From the NCBI GenBank assembly GCA_013152415.1, contig JAADGI010000032.1, forward strand, positions 1 through 64,000: a stretch of DNA of 64,000 nt, in the 5' to 3' direction. The notes beneath the pieces were generated by a model. It worked only from the letters and a program-made list of their open reading frames with translations. It made no database searches and was not told the DNA's origin. Shown piece after piece: positions 25,389 to 35,309 of this stretch (the stretch's first letter is position 1; the number at the start of each line of letters is the position of its first letter). Origin of the DNA: Gammaproteobacteria bacterium (GTDB taxonomy: Bacteria > Pseudomonadota > Gammaproteobacteria > HyVt-429). Both the position numbers and the translations under genes were made by a program.

Positions 25389-26525
25389 ATGTCCATCAGT
25401 TCCCTTAAGTCCCTGCGCAGTGTGGTTGTACCTATGTCAGCAGGATGGAGTCTGTTTCTGGTCGGCGGGTTGGCCCATGCCGACTATGCGCTTAACTTCC
25501 AGAAACCGGTCACAGAGATTGGCAGAGAGGTTTACGATCTGCATATGCTGGTCGTCTGGATTATCACTGTCATTTTTGTAGGTGTGTTTGGTGTGATGTT
25601 TTATTCGCTGTTCAAGCACCGTAAAAGTCGTGGACATAAGGCGGCGACTTTTCATGAGAGCACGACCGTGGAAGTAATTTGGACCGTCATCCCCTTTATC
25701 ATTTTACTGGTTATGGCCATTCCTTCCACCGCTACTCTGATCAAGATGGACAACGTCAGTGGTTCTGATATGACGGTAAAGATTACCGGCTATCAGTGGA
25801 AGTGGAAGTATGACTACATGGACCATGACATCAGCTTTATCAGCACCTTGTCGACACCGCAGGATCAGATCAAAAACAAGGCCGAAAAAAGTGAAAACTA
25901 TTTGCTCGAGGTGGACAACGAGCTTGTCCTGCCGGTCGGTAAAAAGATTCGTTTTTTGGTCACCGCTGCCGATGTAATCCACGCCTGGTGGGTGCCGCAG
26001 TTAGCGCTTAAGAAGGATGCTATCCCAGGTTTTATTAACGAGATCTGGACCAAGATCGACGAGCCCGGCACCTATCGTGGTCAGTGTGCCGAGCTTTGTG
26101 GTAAGGACCACGGCTTCATGCCCATTGTGGTCAGGGCCGTGAATGAAAAGGACTTCACCACTTGGGTCAAAGAACAAAAGGCCATCAAACTTGCCGCCGT
26201 TGCTGCTGCGGACAAGACCTGGAGTAAGGACGAACTCATGCAAAAAGGGAAGAAGGTGTATGCCCAATGCGCCGCCTGTCACGGTGCCACCGGCAAAGGT
26301 GTCCCTGGCGTCTTTCCTCCCATGGAAGGCAGCAAGATCGTTGCCGGGCCCGTGGCCGAGCACCTCAATATCGTCATGAACGGCAAGCCGAATACTGCTA
26401 TGGCGGCCTACGCAGCGCAGCTAAATGATATCGATATCGCCGCCGTTGTCACCTATGAACGTAATGCCTTTGGCAATGACACCGGTGATGTCGTGCAACC
26501 TGCCGACGTCAAGGTCCTTCGCTAA
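25389..26525 (+). CDS. coxB: Cytochrome c oxidase subunit II with fused cytochrome c (caa3 type)
   Basis: A 378-residue subunit. A signal peptide covers residues 1-31, two transmembrane helices about 45-115, then the CuA domain with H198, C233, C237, H241 and M244 (GQCAELCGKDHGFM). A C-terminal cytochrome c domain has the haem motif CAACH at C294, C297 and H298. Electrons pass from cytochrome c to CuA and then to subunit I. The start at 25389 follows GGGAGA; an in-frame ATG at 25323 lies in the palindromic element and is unlikely. Confidence 0.96.
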   Translation: MSISSLKSLRSVVVPMSAGWSLFLVGGLAHADYALNFQKPVTEIGREVYDLHMLVVWIITVIFVGVFGVMFYSLFKHRKSRGHKAATFHESTTVEVIWTVIPFIILLVMAIPSTATLIKMDNVSGSDMTVKITGYQWKWKYDYMDHDISFISTLSTPQDQIKNKAEKSENYLLEVDNELVLPVGKKIRFLVTAADVIHAWWVPQLALKKDAIPGFINEIWTKIDEPGTYRGQCAELCGKDHGFMPIVVRAVNEKDFTTWVKEQKAIKLAAVAAADKTWSKDELMQKGKKVYAQCAACHGATGKGVPGVFPPMEGSKIVAGPVAEHLNIVMNGKPNTAMAAYAAQLNDIDIAAVVTYERNAFGNDTGDVVQPADVKVLR

Positions 26526-26556
26526 GCCGCGTATCGGTATCAGAGGAGAATAGAAT

Positions 26557-28116
26557 ATGTCTACAGATCATCATGAAGACCGCCCCCAGGGACTGACTCG
26601 CTGGCTGTTTACCACCAACCACAAAGACATCGGTACCTTGTATTTGTGGTTTAGCTTCACCATGGCGGTAGTGGGCGGCATCATGTCTCTGGTCATTCGC
26701 AGTGAGCTGTGGGAGCCCGGCCTGCAGATCGTTGAGCCCGGTTTTTTCAATCAGATGACCACCTTGCACGGTCTGATTATGGTCTTCGGTTTTGTTATGC
26801 CGGCCTTTGTAGGGCTGGCCAACTGGCAGTTGCCGATGATGATCGGTGCCCCGGATATGGCTTTGCCACGCATGAACAACTGGAGTTTCTGGTTGCTACC
26901 ACCGGCAGCAACCCTGTTGGTGTTGTCGCTGTTCGCACCGGGTGGTGCACCGGGTGTGGGTTGGACCCTGTATGCACCACTCAGTACCCGTGCCGGTATG
27001 GGGATGGATTTTGTGATCCTCTCGATTCACATGTTGGGTATTTCGTCCATCCTGGGGTCCATCAATATTATCGCCACCATCTTGAATATGCGTGCACCGG
27101 GCATGATTCTGATGAAGATGCCCATGTTTGTATGGAGTTGGTTGATCACCGCCTTCTTGTTGCTGGCGGCGATCCCGGTGTTGGCCGGTGCAGTGACCAT
27201 GCTGCTCACCGACCGTCACTTTGGCACCTCTTTTTTTGATGCCGCTGGCGGCGGTGATCCTGTTTTGTTTCAACATATTTTCTGGTTCTTTGGCCATCCC
27301 GAGGTGTATATCCTGGTGTTGCCGGCCTTCGGTGTGTTCTCTCAAATCATCCCGACCTTTGCCCGCAAGCCCCTGTTTGGTTACACCTCAATGGTGTTCG
27401 CCACGGCGACCATCGCCTTTCTGTCATTCATCGTTTGGGCCCACCACATGTATACCGTGGGCATGCCCATGGGGGGTGAGTTGTTCTTCATGTACGCCAC
27501 TATGCTGATTGCGGTGCCCACCGGCGTGAAGGTCTTTAACTGGGTGTCCACTATGTGGCAGGGGTCTATGACTTTCGAAACCCCCATGCTGTGGGCCATC
27601 GGTGGTGTGTTCACCTTTACCATGGGGGGGATCACCGGCTTGATGTTGTCCGTGACCCCGGCAGACTTCCAGTATCACGATACCTATTTTGTGGTCGCCC
27701 ACTTCCACTACACCATTATCGGTGGGTCGGTGTTGGCTATTTTTGCTGCGGTGTATTACTGGCTGCCCAAGTGGACGGGGCATATGTTCAGTGAGCCCCT
27801 GGGTAAGACCCATTTCTGGTTGACCCTGATTGGTTTTAATCTGACCTTTTTTCCGCAGCACTTCTTGGGGTTGGCCGGTATGCCGCGGCGTATCCCGGAC
27901 TATGCCTTGCAATTTACGGGATTCAACGAGGTATCGACGGTGGGTTCGTTTATCACCATTGTTGCGCAGTTAATTTTCTTTTACCTGGTGTTCAAGTGTA
28001 TCCGTGGAGGTAAAAAGGCCACGGATCAAGTGTGGGAAGATGCCGAAGGCCTGGAGTGGGCAGTGCCTTCCCCAGCGCCCTACCACACCTTTGCGACACC
28101 GCCGCAGGTGAAGTAG
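26557..28116 (+). CDS. coxA: Cytochrome c oxidase subunit I
   Basis: A 519-residue, twelve-helix haem-copper oxidase subunit. The region [12 protein letters not shown] carries the CuB ligand His and the proton-channel Glu, and the HH pair ([11 protein letters not shown]) and the [13 protein letters not shown] segment with CuB and haem a ligands are present. This is an A-type oxidase. It follows coxB by 31 bases with AGAGGAGAAT as ribosome site. Confidence 0.97.
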   Translation: MSTDHHEDRPQGLTRWLFTTNHKDIGTLYLWFSFTMAVVGGIMSLVIRSELWEPGLQIVEPGFFNQMTTLHGLIMVFGFVMPAFVGLANWQLPMMIGAPDMALPRMNNWSFWLLPPAATLLVLSLFAPGGAPGVGWTLYAPLSTRAGMGMDFVILSIHMLGISSILGSINIIATILNMRAPGMILMKMPMFVWSWLITAFLLLAAIPVLAGAVTMLLTDRHFGTSFFDAAGGGDPVLFQHIFWFFGHPEVYILVLPAFGVFSQIIPTFARKPLFGYTSMVFATATIAFLSFIVWAHHMYTVGMPMGGELFFMYATMLIAVPTGVKVFNWVSTMWQGSMTFETPMLWAIGGVFTFTMGGITGLMLSVTPADFQYHDTYFVVAHFHYTIIGGSVLAIFAAVYYWLPKWTGHMFSEPLGKTHFWLTLIGFNLTFFPQHFLGLAGMPRRIPDYALQFTGFNEVSTVGSFITIVAQLIFFYLVFKCIRGGKKATDQVWEDAEGLEWAVPSPAPYHTFATPPQVK

Positions 28117-28122
28117 GGATCA

Positions 28123-28275
28123 ATGCAGGTGCGTGGCGAGGATATGATGGTAGATAGCAATGGCCTGACCGATGATGGGGCGAGACGCCGGTCGGGTATC
28201 CGTCTGACGGTACTGATACTGGGGTTCATCGCCCTTGGTTTTTTTGCCTCAGCCTTTTTGATGTTGGCGATCTAA
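28123..28275 (+). CDS. Small single-helix cox-cluster membrane protein
   Basis: A 50-codon frame fits exactly between coxA and ctaG. The product has an arginine-rich stretch then one transmembrane segment (LTVLILGFIALGFFASAFLM). Such short membrane proteins lie at this position in many proteobacterial cox clusters, some annotated as cytochrome oxidase small assembly proteins. The start may be 28123, 28144 or 28147; GCGAGG just upstream favours the later ones. Confidence 0.6.
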   Translation: MQVRGEDMMVDSNGLTDDGARRRSGIRLTVLILGFIALGFFASAFLMLAI

Positions 28276-28299
28276 TAGATCGGTGGAAAGACCCAAACT

Positions 28300-28923
28300 G
28301 TGACTACGGTGAGCGCCAATCAAAGGACCTTGCGCAAGTTGCTGTTTGTGGCCGTGCTCATGTTTGGTTTTGGCTATGCCCTGGTACCGCTCTACGATGT
28401 ATTTTGCCAAATCACAGGGATCCGGTTTGACACCCAAGCCAATCAGGTGAACAGCACGGGCACACAAAGTATAACAGTCGATAAAACCCGGTGGATTACG
28501 GTGGAGTTTACCGGCAACACTATGAGTGGATTACCTTGGGAGTTCTATGCCCTGAAAAAGAAGCTGCGACTTCACCCTGGTCAAACTATGGTGGTAAATT
28601 ATTTTGCTCGCAATCGTGCTGCTGAGGCCATTACCGGTCAGGCCGTACCCAGTGTGACCCCGCCCAGGGCCTCAAAGTACCTTAAAAAAGCAGAATGTTT
28701 TTGTTTTACCAAGCAGGTATTGGCTGCCGGTGAGGGTAAAGAGATGGCCGTTCAGTTTATGGTCGACCCGGCTTTACCTAAAGGGATTGATACCATCACA
28801 TTGTCCTATGCATTCTTCAACACTGATCGGGTGTCGGCAAACAAATATGGCGGTTCGGCGGTATCCGAACCCCCCAAGCAGCACGGCAGTCACCGGCAAG
28901 TAACCGAAAATACTAACGGATAG
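28300..28923 (+). CDS. ctaG: Cytochrome c oxidase assembly protein Cox11/CtaG
   Basis: A 207-residue copper chaperone that delivers copper to CuB. One N-terminal transmembrane helix (LLFVAVLMFGFGYALVPLYD region) is followed by a periplasmic domain with the copper-binding pair in ECFCF and the conserved Cys in DVFCQITG. The start is GTG at 28300. It sits in the usual coxA-ctaG-coxC order. Confidence 0.94.
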   Translation: MTTVSANQRTLRKLLFVAVLMFGFGYALVPLYDVFCQITGIRFDTQANQVNSTGTQSITVDKTRWITVEFTGNTMSGLPWEFYALKKKLRLHPGQTMVVNYFARNRAAEAITGQAVPSVTPPRASKYLKKAECFCFTKQVLAAGEGKEMAVQFMVDPALPKGIDTITLSYAFFNTDRVSANKYGGSAVSEPPKQHGSHRQVTENTNG

Positions 28924-28959
28924 AATTGTTTTGCATATAAATTTAAGGGGATACTGATT

Positions 28960-29838
28960 ATGTCCGGAGCACAAGGTAGTTACTATCTGCCCAATCCCAG
29001 CCCATACCCATTGGTCGCCTCAATGGGTCTGTTTTTGCTGGCACTGGGTTTTGTCTTTTTCGTGAATGATGTTGCCATGGGTCCCTGGGCCATGATTGCA
29101 GGTGCGGCGGTGATCGTCCTCATGATGTTCCGTTGGTTTGGTGTTGTCATCAGCGAAAGCCAATCCGGTGCCTATAATCAGCAAGTGGACAGCTCCTTTC
29201 GCATGGGTATGGCCTGGTTTATTTTTTCCGAGGTGATGTTTTTTGCTGCTTTCTTCGGTGCCCTGTTCTACGTCAGGCAGTTTTCTGTCGAATGGCTTGC
29301 CGGTACCGAGTTGTTGTGGCCGGGCTATGAAGGGGGCTGGCCTACCGCCGGTCCAGCGGGCGCCGAGGTGATCGCGGCGGATACGCCACCAAGTGCTGCC
29401 AATCAGTTCTCCCCCATGGGGGCCTGGGGCATTCCGGCTATCAATACCTTGTTGCTGCTGACTTCCGGCGCCACCTTAACGGTGGCCCATTGGGGGCTGC
29501 GTAAAGGCAACCGCAGTCAACTTATTATTTGGTTGGCCCTTACGGTTGTTTTGGGTATTAGCTTTTTGGGTTTTCAGGCCTTTGAATATGCCCATGCCTA
29601 CAGTGAGTTGGGTTTGACCTTAAAAGCCGGTGTCTATGGGGCCACCTTCTTTATGCTGACGGGCTTTCATGGTTTCCATGTGACCATGGGGGTCATCATG
29701 CTGACGGTGATCTTGGTCCGTTGTATCAAAGGGCATTTTAGTGCCGATCACCATTTTGCCTTTGAGGGGGTTGCCTGGTACTGGCACTTTGTGGATGTGG
29801 TGTGGCTGGGTTTGTTTGTTTTTGTGTATTGGTTGTAG
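28960..29838 (+). CDS. coxC: Cytochrome c oxidase subunit III
   Basis: A 292-residue, seven-helix subunit III. The FSEVMFFAAFFGALFY segment and the C-terminal GFHGFHVTMG and WYWHFVDVVWLGLF segments are diagnostic. It ends the first part of the cox cluster and is followed 22 bases later by a terminator. The ATG follows AAGGGG. Confidence 0.96.
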   Translation: MSGAQGSYYLPNPSPYPLVASMGLFLLALGFVFFVNDVAMGPWAMIAGAAVIVLMMFRWFGVVISESQSGAYNQQVDSSFRMGMAWFIFSEVMFFAAFFGALFYVRQFSVEWLAGTELLWPGYEGGWPTAGPAGAEVIAADTPPSAANQFSPMGAWGIPAINTLLLLTSGATLTVAHWGLRKGNRSQLIIWLALTVVLGISFLGFQAFEYAHAYSELGLTLKAGVYGATFFMLTGFHGFHVTMGVIMLTVILVRCIKGHFSADHHFAFEGVAWYWHFVDVVWLGLFVFVYWL

Positions 29839-29860
29839 GCGAATTCGCAATCCATGGAAA

Positions 29861-29889
29861 AGGCGCTGCTTTAGTGTAGCGCCTTTTTT
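29861..29889 (+). terminator. Rho-independent terminator after coxC
   Basis: A perfect 7-base stem AGGCGCT / AGCGCCT with a 10-base loop is followed by six T residues. A short A-run before the stem could also help termination of the minus-strand DUF2909 gene. Confidence 0.85.
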
Positions 29890-29944
29890 GCTTCGACAGT
29901 CTGGAATGTGGGTATAGAGGGCAAAGATATTTCAGCTTGGCAGG

Positions 29945-30163
29945 CTAAAAACGGTGGGTGGGGATGATGCCGAAATAAAAACCTGCCATGAGAAATAAAA
30001 ATAGCGCGATAGATAATGTGATACGCACAGTCAGCGCCTTGACCATCCTGTCGTCCTGACCCTTGCCTTTGAACATGTACATCAGGCCAGAGAACAGGCT
30101 ACCGACAATGAGTAGCAACATGATGATGACAATGGTTTTAATAATGACTGGATTGCTTATCAT
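29945..30163 (-). CDS. DUF2909 twin-transmembrane protein
   Basis: A 72-residue protein with two transmembrane helices (about 8-27 and 48-65) separated by a basic loop (KGKGQDDRM). Proteins of this family lie in cox clusters of gammaproteobacteria, between coxC and SURF1 and usually antisense as here. Function unknown, probably oxidase biogenesis. I chose the inner ATG, which gives the family's usual length; a longer frame reaches 30205. Confidence 0.8.
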   Translation of the reverse strand: MISNPVIIKTIVIIMLLLIVGSLFSGLMYMFKGKGQDDRMVKALTVRITLSIALFLFLMAGFYFGIIPTHRF

Positions 30164-30251
30164 GGCGTGATTCCGGGTCCGGGGTGTGATGCCCATTATA
30201 GTCAAAAGCTTGTTTTGATTCTAAGGAGATACCCTCTGCGAGGCCAATGAG

Positions 30252-30983
30252 TTGATGATAATATCTCGACGAACCAAATTGTTCCAGCTGTTTGTAGCAG
30301 TGTTCTTTATCTCTGCATTTGTTGGTCTGGGAGTCTGGCAACTCTATCGGGCCGAACAGAAGGAACGGCTGCAGGATCGTTATGCGGATCGGCGGTTGGC
30401 TCCAGCGTTGTTAATTGACCCCGATTCTGTTGGCAATGAAGACCTGGACTTTCGTAAGCTTAGGATGCACGGGCATTTCGATATCCGTAAGCAGTTTTAT
30501 TTGTCTAACAAATTATACGAACACCGTTTAGGCTATCATGTGATTGCGCCCTTTCGCTTCCGGGGCAGCAATACTGCAGTTTTGGTTAATCTCGGTTGGG
30601 TGCCGCATCGGTCAACAGATCCGAGTGTGTTACCGTCGGTGGTGATACCGCAAACGCAGATGGAATTGGTCGGCAGTGTCTATAGACCCATCCATAATCG
30701 GTTTGTGGCAGCGGAACCCACAGTCCGGCGGGAGCTGTGGCCGTTGTTGTGGCCGCAGATGAACATTCAATATTTTGCAAATCGGGTGTCATATCAGGTG
30801 CTTCCCTATATCGTAAGGCTGGATCCGAAACAACCCACAGTGGGGTTTGTGCGCCAATGGCCACGACCGCAGCTCCGTCCAGAAAGGAATCGTGGCTACG
30901 CCTTTCAGTGGTTTGCCATGGCTCTGGCGGTGGCGGTAACGTATGTGGTGCTGGGTCTACGCCGCCGGCGAAAGTTGTTGTAG
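30252..30983 (+). CDS. SURF1 family cytochrome oxidase assembly protein
   Basis: A 243-residue protein with transmembrane helices at both ends (about 13-30 and 218-237) and a periplasmic domain between. The segments GVWQLYRAEQKE and VLVNLGWVP are typical of SURF1, which aids haem a insertion into subunit I. It lies in the assembly half of the cox cluster. Confidence 0.9.
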   Translation: MMIISRRTKLFQLFVAVFFISAFVGLGVWQLYRAEQKERLQDRYADRRLAPALLIDPDSVGNEDLDFRKLRMHGHFDIRKQFYLSNKLYEHRLGYHVIAPFRFRGSNTAVLVNLGWVPHRSTDPSVLPSVVIPQTQMELVGSVYRPIHNRFVAAEPTVRRELWPLLWPQMNIQYFANRVSYQVLPYIVRLDPKQPTVGFVRQWPRPQLRPERNRGYAFQWFAMALAVAVTYVVLGLRRRRKLL

Positions 30984-31044
30984 TTTTGCTGATGAAGGAT
31001 GTCGGCTAACTTTCCTTTTCCTTGGTAATTGTAGGTAGAGAGCC

Positions 31045-31653
31045 GTGTCAAAAATTAAAATTCCAAGCTTTATGTCTTCGTCGAAGTTTCAGATCATTGT
31101 CCTGATTGTGATTGGTATCATCCCGGTGGTGGCCGCCAGGTACTTTACGCCTACCCATTTTGTGAGCAATGGTGAACTCGTGCAGCCAGCACGCCCCATA
31201 GAAAACGTTGAGTTGCAGGGGATGGATGGGCAGGCTGTCGAATTTTCCAGTCTCAAGTCCAAATGGACCATGATCTACATAGGCAATTCAGCCTGTGATA
31301 AAGAATGCTGGCAGAATCTCTATAAGATGCGTCAGGTAAGGCTGTCTCAGGGAAAACATATGCGCCGTATTCAGTATGCTTGGTTGTTGCTCGACCAGGC
31401 TGTGGATATTGCGGCCTTAAAAGTGCGTTTACAGGAACATCCCAAGCTTCAGGTGTTTCGAGGTGATGTGGCGGCGATAAAGGCCCTCAGCAGACAGTTT
31501 GTGCTCAAACAAGGTGCTCCCGAAGACGGGCTGAATCGAATCTACCTGATAGATCCCCTGGGTAATCTGATGATGAGTTATCCTGCAGATGCAGATCCCA
31601 CTGGGATACGAAAAGACTTTGAGCGTTTGCTCAGGGTATCCCAGATCGGCTGA
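31045..31653 (+). CDS. SCO1/SenC-related thioredoxin-fold membrane protein
   Basis: A 202-residue protein with one N-terminal membrane anchor (QIIVLIVIGIIPVVAARYF) and a thioredoxin-like domain. A Cys pair spaced as CX3C (NSACDKECWQ) resembles the copper site of SCO proteins, though the usual downstream metal-binding His is not evident. It occupies the place of the hypothetical gene between SURF1 and ctaA in gammaproteobacterial cox clusters. The start is GTG at 31045. Copper or thiol chemistry for CuA assembly is inferred. Confidence 0.7.
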   Translation: MSKIKIPSFMSSSKFQIIVLIVIGIIPVVAARYFTPTHFVSNGELVQPARPIENVELQGMDGQAVEFSSLKSKWTMIYIGNSACDKECWQNLYKMRQVRLSQGKHMRRIQYAWLLLDQAVDIAALKVRLQEHPKLQVFRGDVAAIKALSRQFVLKQGAPEDGLNRIYLIDPLGNLMMSYPADADPTGIRKDFERLLRVSQIG

Positions 31654-31734
31654 TTTGATGGTGAAGTCACTATAGAATGTAATTCTGAAGAAGCCCCGAT
31701 TGTTGGGGGGGTTTAAAAATACAATGAACCGATC

Positions 31735-32643
31735 ATGATGGATTCCTCACAAACCAAACAAGCCGGTCTTCTTGCCAATATGCAGGAATACTATGAGCTT
31801 ACCAAACCTCGCGTGGTGGCACTCATCCTGTTTACTGCCGTGACGGGGATGTTTCTATCGGTTCCCGGCATGGTGTCATGGAAGGTTTTGATTCTGGCTA
31901 CCCTGGGGATCGGCCTTGGTGCGGCGGCGGGGGCCGCTTTTAATCAGATTATGGATTATGCCATTGATGCGCTAATGGCACGTACCCAGGCCCGTCCTCT
32001 ACCTACCGGGAATCTTTCTATATCCCAGGCCTTGGTGTTTGCCACTACCCTGGCAGTGTTATCTATGGTCATTCTTGGTCTGTGGATCAATGTCTTGACT
32101 GCGGTACTGACCTTTTGTTCTTTAATCGGTTATGCGCTGATTTATACCGTGTTCCTGAAAAAGATGACATCGCAAAATATCGTTATTGGTGGTGCGGCGG
32201 GTGCGACACCACCGGTGTTGGGTTGGACGGCGGTGACCGGGGAGGTGGCCAGTGATGCCCTGTTATTGTTTCTCATCATATTTGTATGGACGCCGCCCCA
32301 TTTCTGGGCTCTGGCATTGTACCGACACCAGGAGTACGCCCGTGCCGGTATTCCGATGTTGCCTGTGACCCACGGAAACGAATATACCCGCCTGCATATC
32401 TTGCTCTATACGCTGTTGTTATCGGCGGTGACGATTATGCCCTTTGCCACAAAAATGAGCGGTTATCTCTACCTGTTGGGTGCAACGTTGCTCAATGCAG
32501 GTTTTTTGTTCTATGCGTGGAAATTGTATCGTCATTACTCCGATGAGGTTGCGCGCAAAACGTTTTTATATTCGATTAGCTATCTAAGTCTGTTATTCGC
32601 TCTGTTGCTGATCGATCACTATCGGGACTATCTGTTTACCTGA
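31735..32643 (+). CDS. ctaB: Protohaem IX farnesyltransferase (haem O synthase)
   Basis: A 302-residue UbiA-family prenyltransferase with eight or nine membrane helices. The prenyl diphosphate site has Asn, Asp and Asp in NQIMDYAIDALMARTQARPL, and the second site is in the YTVFLKKMTSQNIVIGGAAGA region. It converts haem B to haem O. ctaA for the next step is not adjacent. Confidence 0.95.
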   Translation: MMDSSQTKQAGLLANMQEYYELTKPRVVALILFTAVTGMFLSVPGMVSWKVLILATLGIGLGAAAGAAFNQIMDYAIDALMARTQARPLPTGNLSISQALVFATTLAVLSMVILGLWINVLTAVLTFCSLIGYALIYTVFLKKMTSQNIVIGGAAGATPPVLGWTAVTGEVASDALLLFLIIFVWTPPHFWALALYRHQEYARAGIPMLPVTHGNEYTRLHILLYTLLLSAVTIMPFATKMSGYLYLLGATLLNAGFLFYAWKLYRHYSDEVARKTFLYSISYLSLLFALLLIDHYRDYLFT

Positions 32644-32768
32644 TTCCCGGTGGCCCCACTGATCGGCTATGGGATAGCGCCAGTCTATTTTATTCTTGAG
32701 ATAGGCGAAAATTGGACTTTTGTAATCTAGAATAGAGGTGTATCCTGGTCCCCAGGTGGGTTCTTTAT

Positions 32769-33665
32769 ATGGCTCAGCAATTACGTATACGTGTGACCTG
32801 CAAGAGGGCATGGCCGATCCGGGCAGTGGCGGTGGCCTTGGGTCTGGTGGGCATCCAGCCCGCCTCTGCTCAGATACTGTTGGCCGAATATTCAGCGGAT
32901 GCTGCATCTGTACCGTTGTTATTGCTACCCCAAGAAACTCATCGGGTTCGGCCCAATTGGGCAAGCCGTGTGTCGCTTAGCGTCCAGGACCTCATTGGTG
33001 ATCATGCCCTGGATCCCCTGGGTCTTTCCGGTTATACGGTAGGCGGTAGTTTGGCCAGGCGTATGGAGCTTGGGGAATACTCTGTGGTGGGGGCCTTGGG
33101 TTATAAGTTTCAGCAGTCCTTTTTAGGCAGGGCATCCTATAGCCAGAGTCATGCGCTTACTTTGGGGCCAGCATTTTCCTTTACCCCCCGGTCTACCACG
33201 CATATCTATTATCGGGTTTCCCAGGCCCGCTATTTGGATGACCTGGTGGATCTCGAAGTTGGGGTGGGTGATCAGGATAGTTATGGTGCGGGTCTCACTC
33301 AGACTTGGCATTTCTTGCAACGGCGTGGTCGATTACAATTGGGCTATGAGATTGAGACCAATCAGACTGCGGATGAGAATTTTCATTCTGAAAGTCAACG
33401 CCTCAACCTGAGTGGAAGGATTCCCCTGTTTTGGGGGATACGAGCAGATTTTGAAGCAGGTTATAGCCGTCATATCTATCCGGAGTATTTTGGTGCCAGT
33501 GGCCAGGAGAGTTACCGCAAGCAGTTTAAGGCTGGCTTGAGCGGATCCTTTGGTGACAAGTTTGAGGCTGCCATCAGTTACCGCCGTGCAGATGAAGAAG
33601 CCGATGTGGATGCGCTGTCCTACAGTCGGGAAGTTTGGGGCATCAATTTTCGTTACACCTATTAA
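32769..33665 (+). CDS. Outer-membrane beta-barrel protein of unknown function
   Basis: A 298-residue protein. A signal peptide with a basic start ends near Ala-Ser-Ala before QILLAEY (about residue 34). The rest consists of alternating strand patterns (about 10-12 strands) and ends in an aromatic residue (FRYTY), the BamA recognition style. A family name is not recognised; the closing strands recall barrels of the Slam/DUF560 type. It stands alone after ctaB. Confidence 0.65.
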   Translation: MAQQLRIRVTCKRAWPIRAVAVALGLVGIQPASAQILLAEYSADAASVPLLLLPQETHRVRPNWASRVSLSVQDLIGDHALDPLGLSGYTVGGSLARRMELGEYSVVGALGYKFQQSFLGRASYSQSHALTLGPAFSFTPRSTTHIYYRVSQARYLDDLVDLEVGVGDQDSYGAGLTQTWHFLQRRGRLQLGYEIETNQTADENFHSESQRLNLSGRIPLFWGIRADFEAGYSRHIYPEYFGASGQESYRKQFKAGLSGSFGDKFEAAISYRRADEEADVDALSYSREVWGINFRYTY

Positions 33666-33746
33666 ATGTTCTCATAGTGCGCTTACCCATAAGCTTGCAA
33701 GCTGTTAAGCTTTTGGTGGGTATTCACCAAAGGCTTGAAAGAAGAC

Positions 33747-35174
33747 ATGGAAAAAGAGTTTGATATTATTGTTATTGGGAGCGGTCCAGCTGGGCAGCGG
33801 GCTGCGGTGCAGGGCGCAAAACTGGGTCGACGGGTGGCGATTATCGAACGGGATAAACTCGGTGGCGGCTGCCTCCACACCGGGACTATTCCCAGTAAGA
33901 CACTCCGTGAAGCCATCCTGTACTTGACCGGCTATCATCAACGGGCCTTTTATGGGCAGGGTTACCGGCTCAAGCCCAATGTGAACATGGCCGACCTTAA
34001 GCAACGTCTCAATCAGGTGGTGGGGCATGAAACTGCCATTATTAACCATCAACTCACGCGCAATGGTATTCGCATCGTCAATGGTGAGGCGCGGTTTGTC
34101 GATTCCCATACTGTGGCCATCCTCGGTGAGGAGGATAATGAGACCTTGGAGCTTAGAGCAGAGCATATTATAATCGCAGTGGGCTCCAGCCCCTTTCATC
34201 CGCCACTTGCCAAGGTAGACGGTAAGCACGTTCTCGATAGTGACCAACTCCTTGAATTAGACCAATTGCCGCGCAGCATGACGGTGTTAGGGGGCGGAAT
34301 CATCGGGATTGAATATGCGTCCATGCTCACCAACCTCGATATTGATATCACGCTTATTGATGGACGGGATTCTCTGCTTGGTTTTGTGGACAAGGAGATT
34401 GCAGATTCGATGACCTTCTATATGCGCAACAATGGTATTCGCCTGTTGTTGGGTGAAAGATGTCGTGATGCACAGCATGTAGACGGTGGGATGCTTATCA
34501 ACCTTGAAAGTGGCAAGCAAGTTAGGTCTGAATCGCTACTCTATGCTACGGGTAGACAGAGCAATACCGCTAAGCTCAACTTGGCTGCCGCTGGGCTTGA
34601 GGCCAATGAGCGTGGTCTGATGATGGTCAATGAGAACTATCAAACCCGTGTCGAACATATCTATGCGGTAGGCGATGTGATCGGGTTTCCCGCATTGGCC
34701 GCCACCAGCAATCACCAGGGTCGGGCGGCGGCCTATCACGCCTGCAAACACAAGGCGGTCCGTTATTCAGATTTTATGCCTTTTGGTATTTATGGCGTAC
34801 CCGCTATCTCTATGATAGGAAAAACTGAAGAGGAGCTGACAAAAGAGGGCATTGCCTATGAGGTTGGGTCTGCCCAGTTTCGTGAAACTGCCAGGGGGCA
34901 AATACTGGGTCTGGAAGATGGTTTGATGAAGCTGTTGTTTGCCGTAGATGACCGCCGGTTGCTGGGTGTCCATATCATTGGTGAGGGGGCTACCGAGCTG
35001 GTTCATGTGGGTCAGGCAGTGATGTCACTTAATGGGACTTTAGATTATTTCTTGCACACAGTGTTTAACTACCCAACCTTAACGGGGGCAACATACAAGA
35101 TTGCGGCCTTGGATGCCTATAATAAGTTGGAGCAATTAGATGCGGGGTCCAAGTTACCCAGTGCCACAGCTTAA
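33747..35174 (+). CDS. SthA-like soluble pyridine nucleotide transhydrogenase (flavoprotein)
   Basis: A 475-residue FAD-dependent pyridine nucleotide-disulfide oxidoreductase. GSGPAGQRAA binds FAD, GGGIIGIEYA binds NAD(P), and the C-terminal dimerisation domain is present. The redox region reads GGCLHTGTIPSK: the second Cys of the disulfide is replaced by Thr, as in SthA. The enzyme thus should exchange hydride between NADH and NADP. The ATG at 33747 follows GAAAGAAG; a TTG at 33735 is less likely. Confidence 0.85.
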   Translation: MEKEFDIIVIGSGPAGQRAAVQGAKLGRRVAIIERDKLGGGCLHTGTIPSKTLREAILYLTGYHQRAFYGQGYRLKPNVNMADLKQRLNQVVGHETAIINHQLTRNGIRIVNGEARFVDSHTVAILGEEDNETLELRAEHIIIAVGSSPFHPPLAKVDGKHVLDSDQLLELDQLPRSMTVLGGGIIGIEYASMLTNLDIDITLIDGRDSLLGFVDKEIADSMTFYMRNNGIRLLLGERCRDAQHVDGGMLINLESGKQVRSESLLYATGRQSNTAKLNLAAAGLEANERGLMMVNENYQTRVEHIYAVGDVIGFPALAATSNHQGRAAAYHACKHKAVRYSDFMPFGIYGVPAISMIGKTEEELTKEGIAYEVGSAQFRETARGQILGLEDGLMKLLFAVDDRRLLGVHIIGEGATELVHVGQAVMSLNGTLDYFLHTVFNYPTLTGATYKIAALDAYNKLEQLDAGSKLPSATA

Positions 35175-35309
35175 GGGAGCCTGTTTGATTTGCCATACAT
35201 GCTAAGGGTAACCAATGAACTCATTAGTTAAGGGAATTGTCCAGCACGCTATAGTTTGTATTGTATGGGGTGTAGGGCCGAAGTGGCCGTCAAATTTAAT
35301 CAGGTGGTT

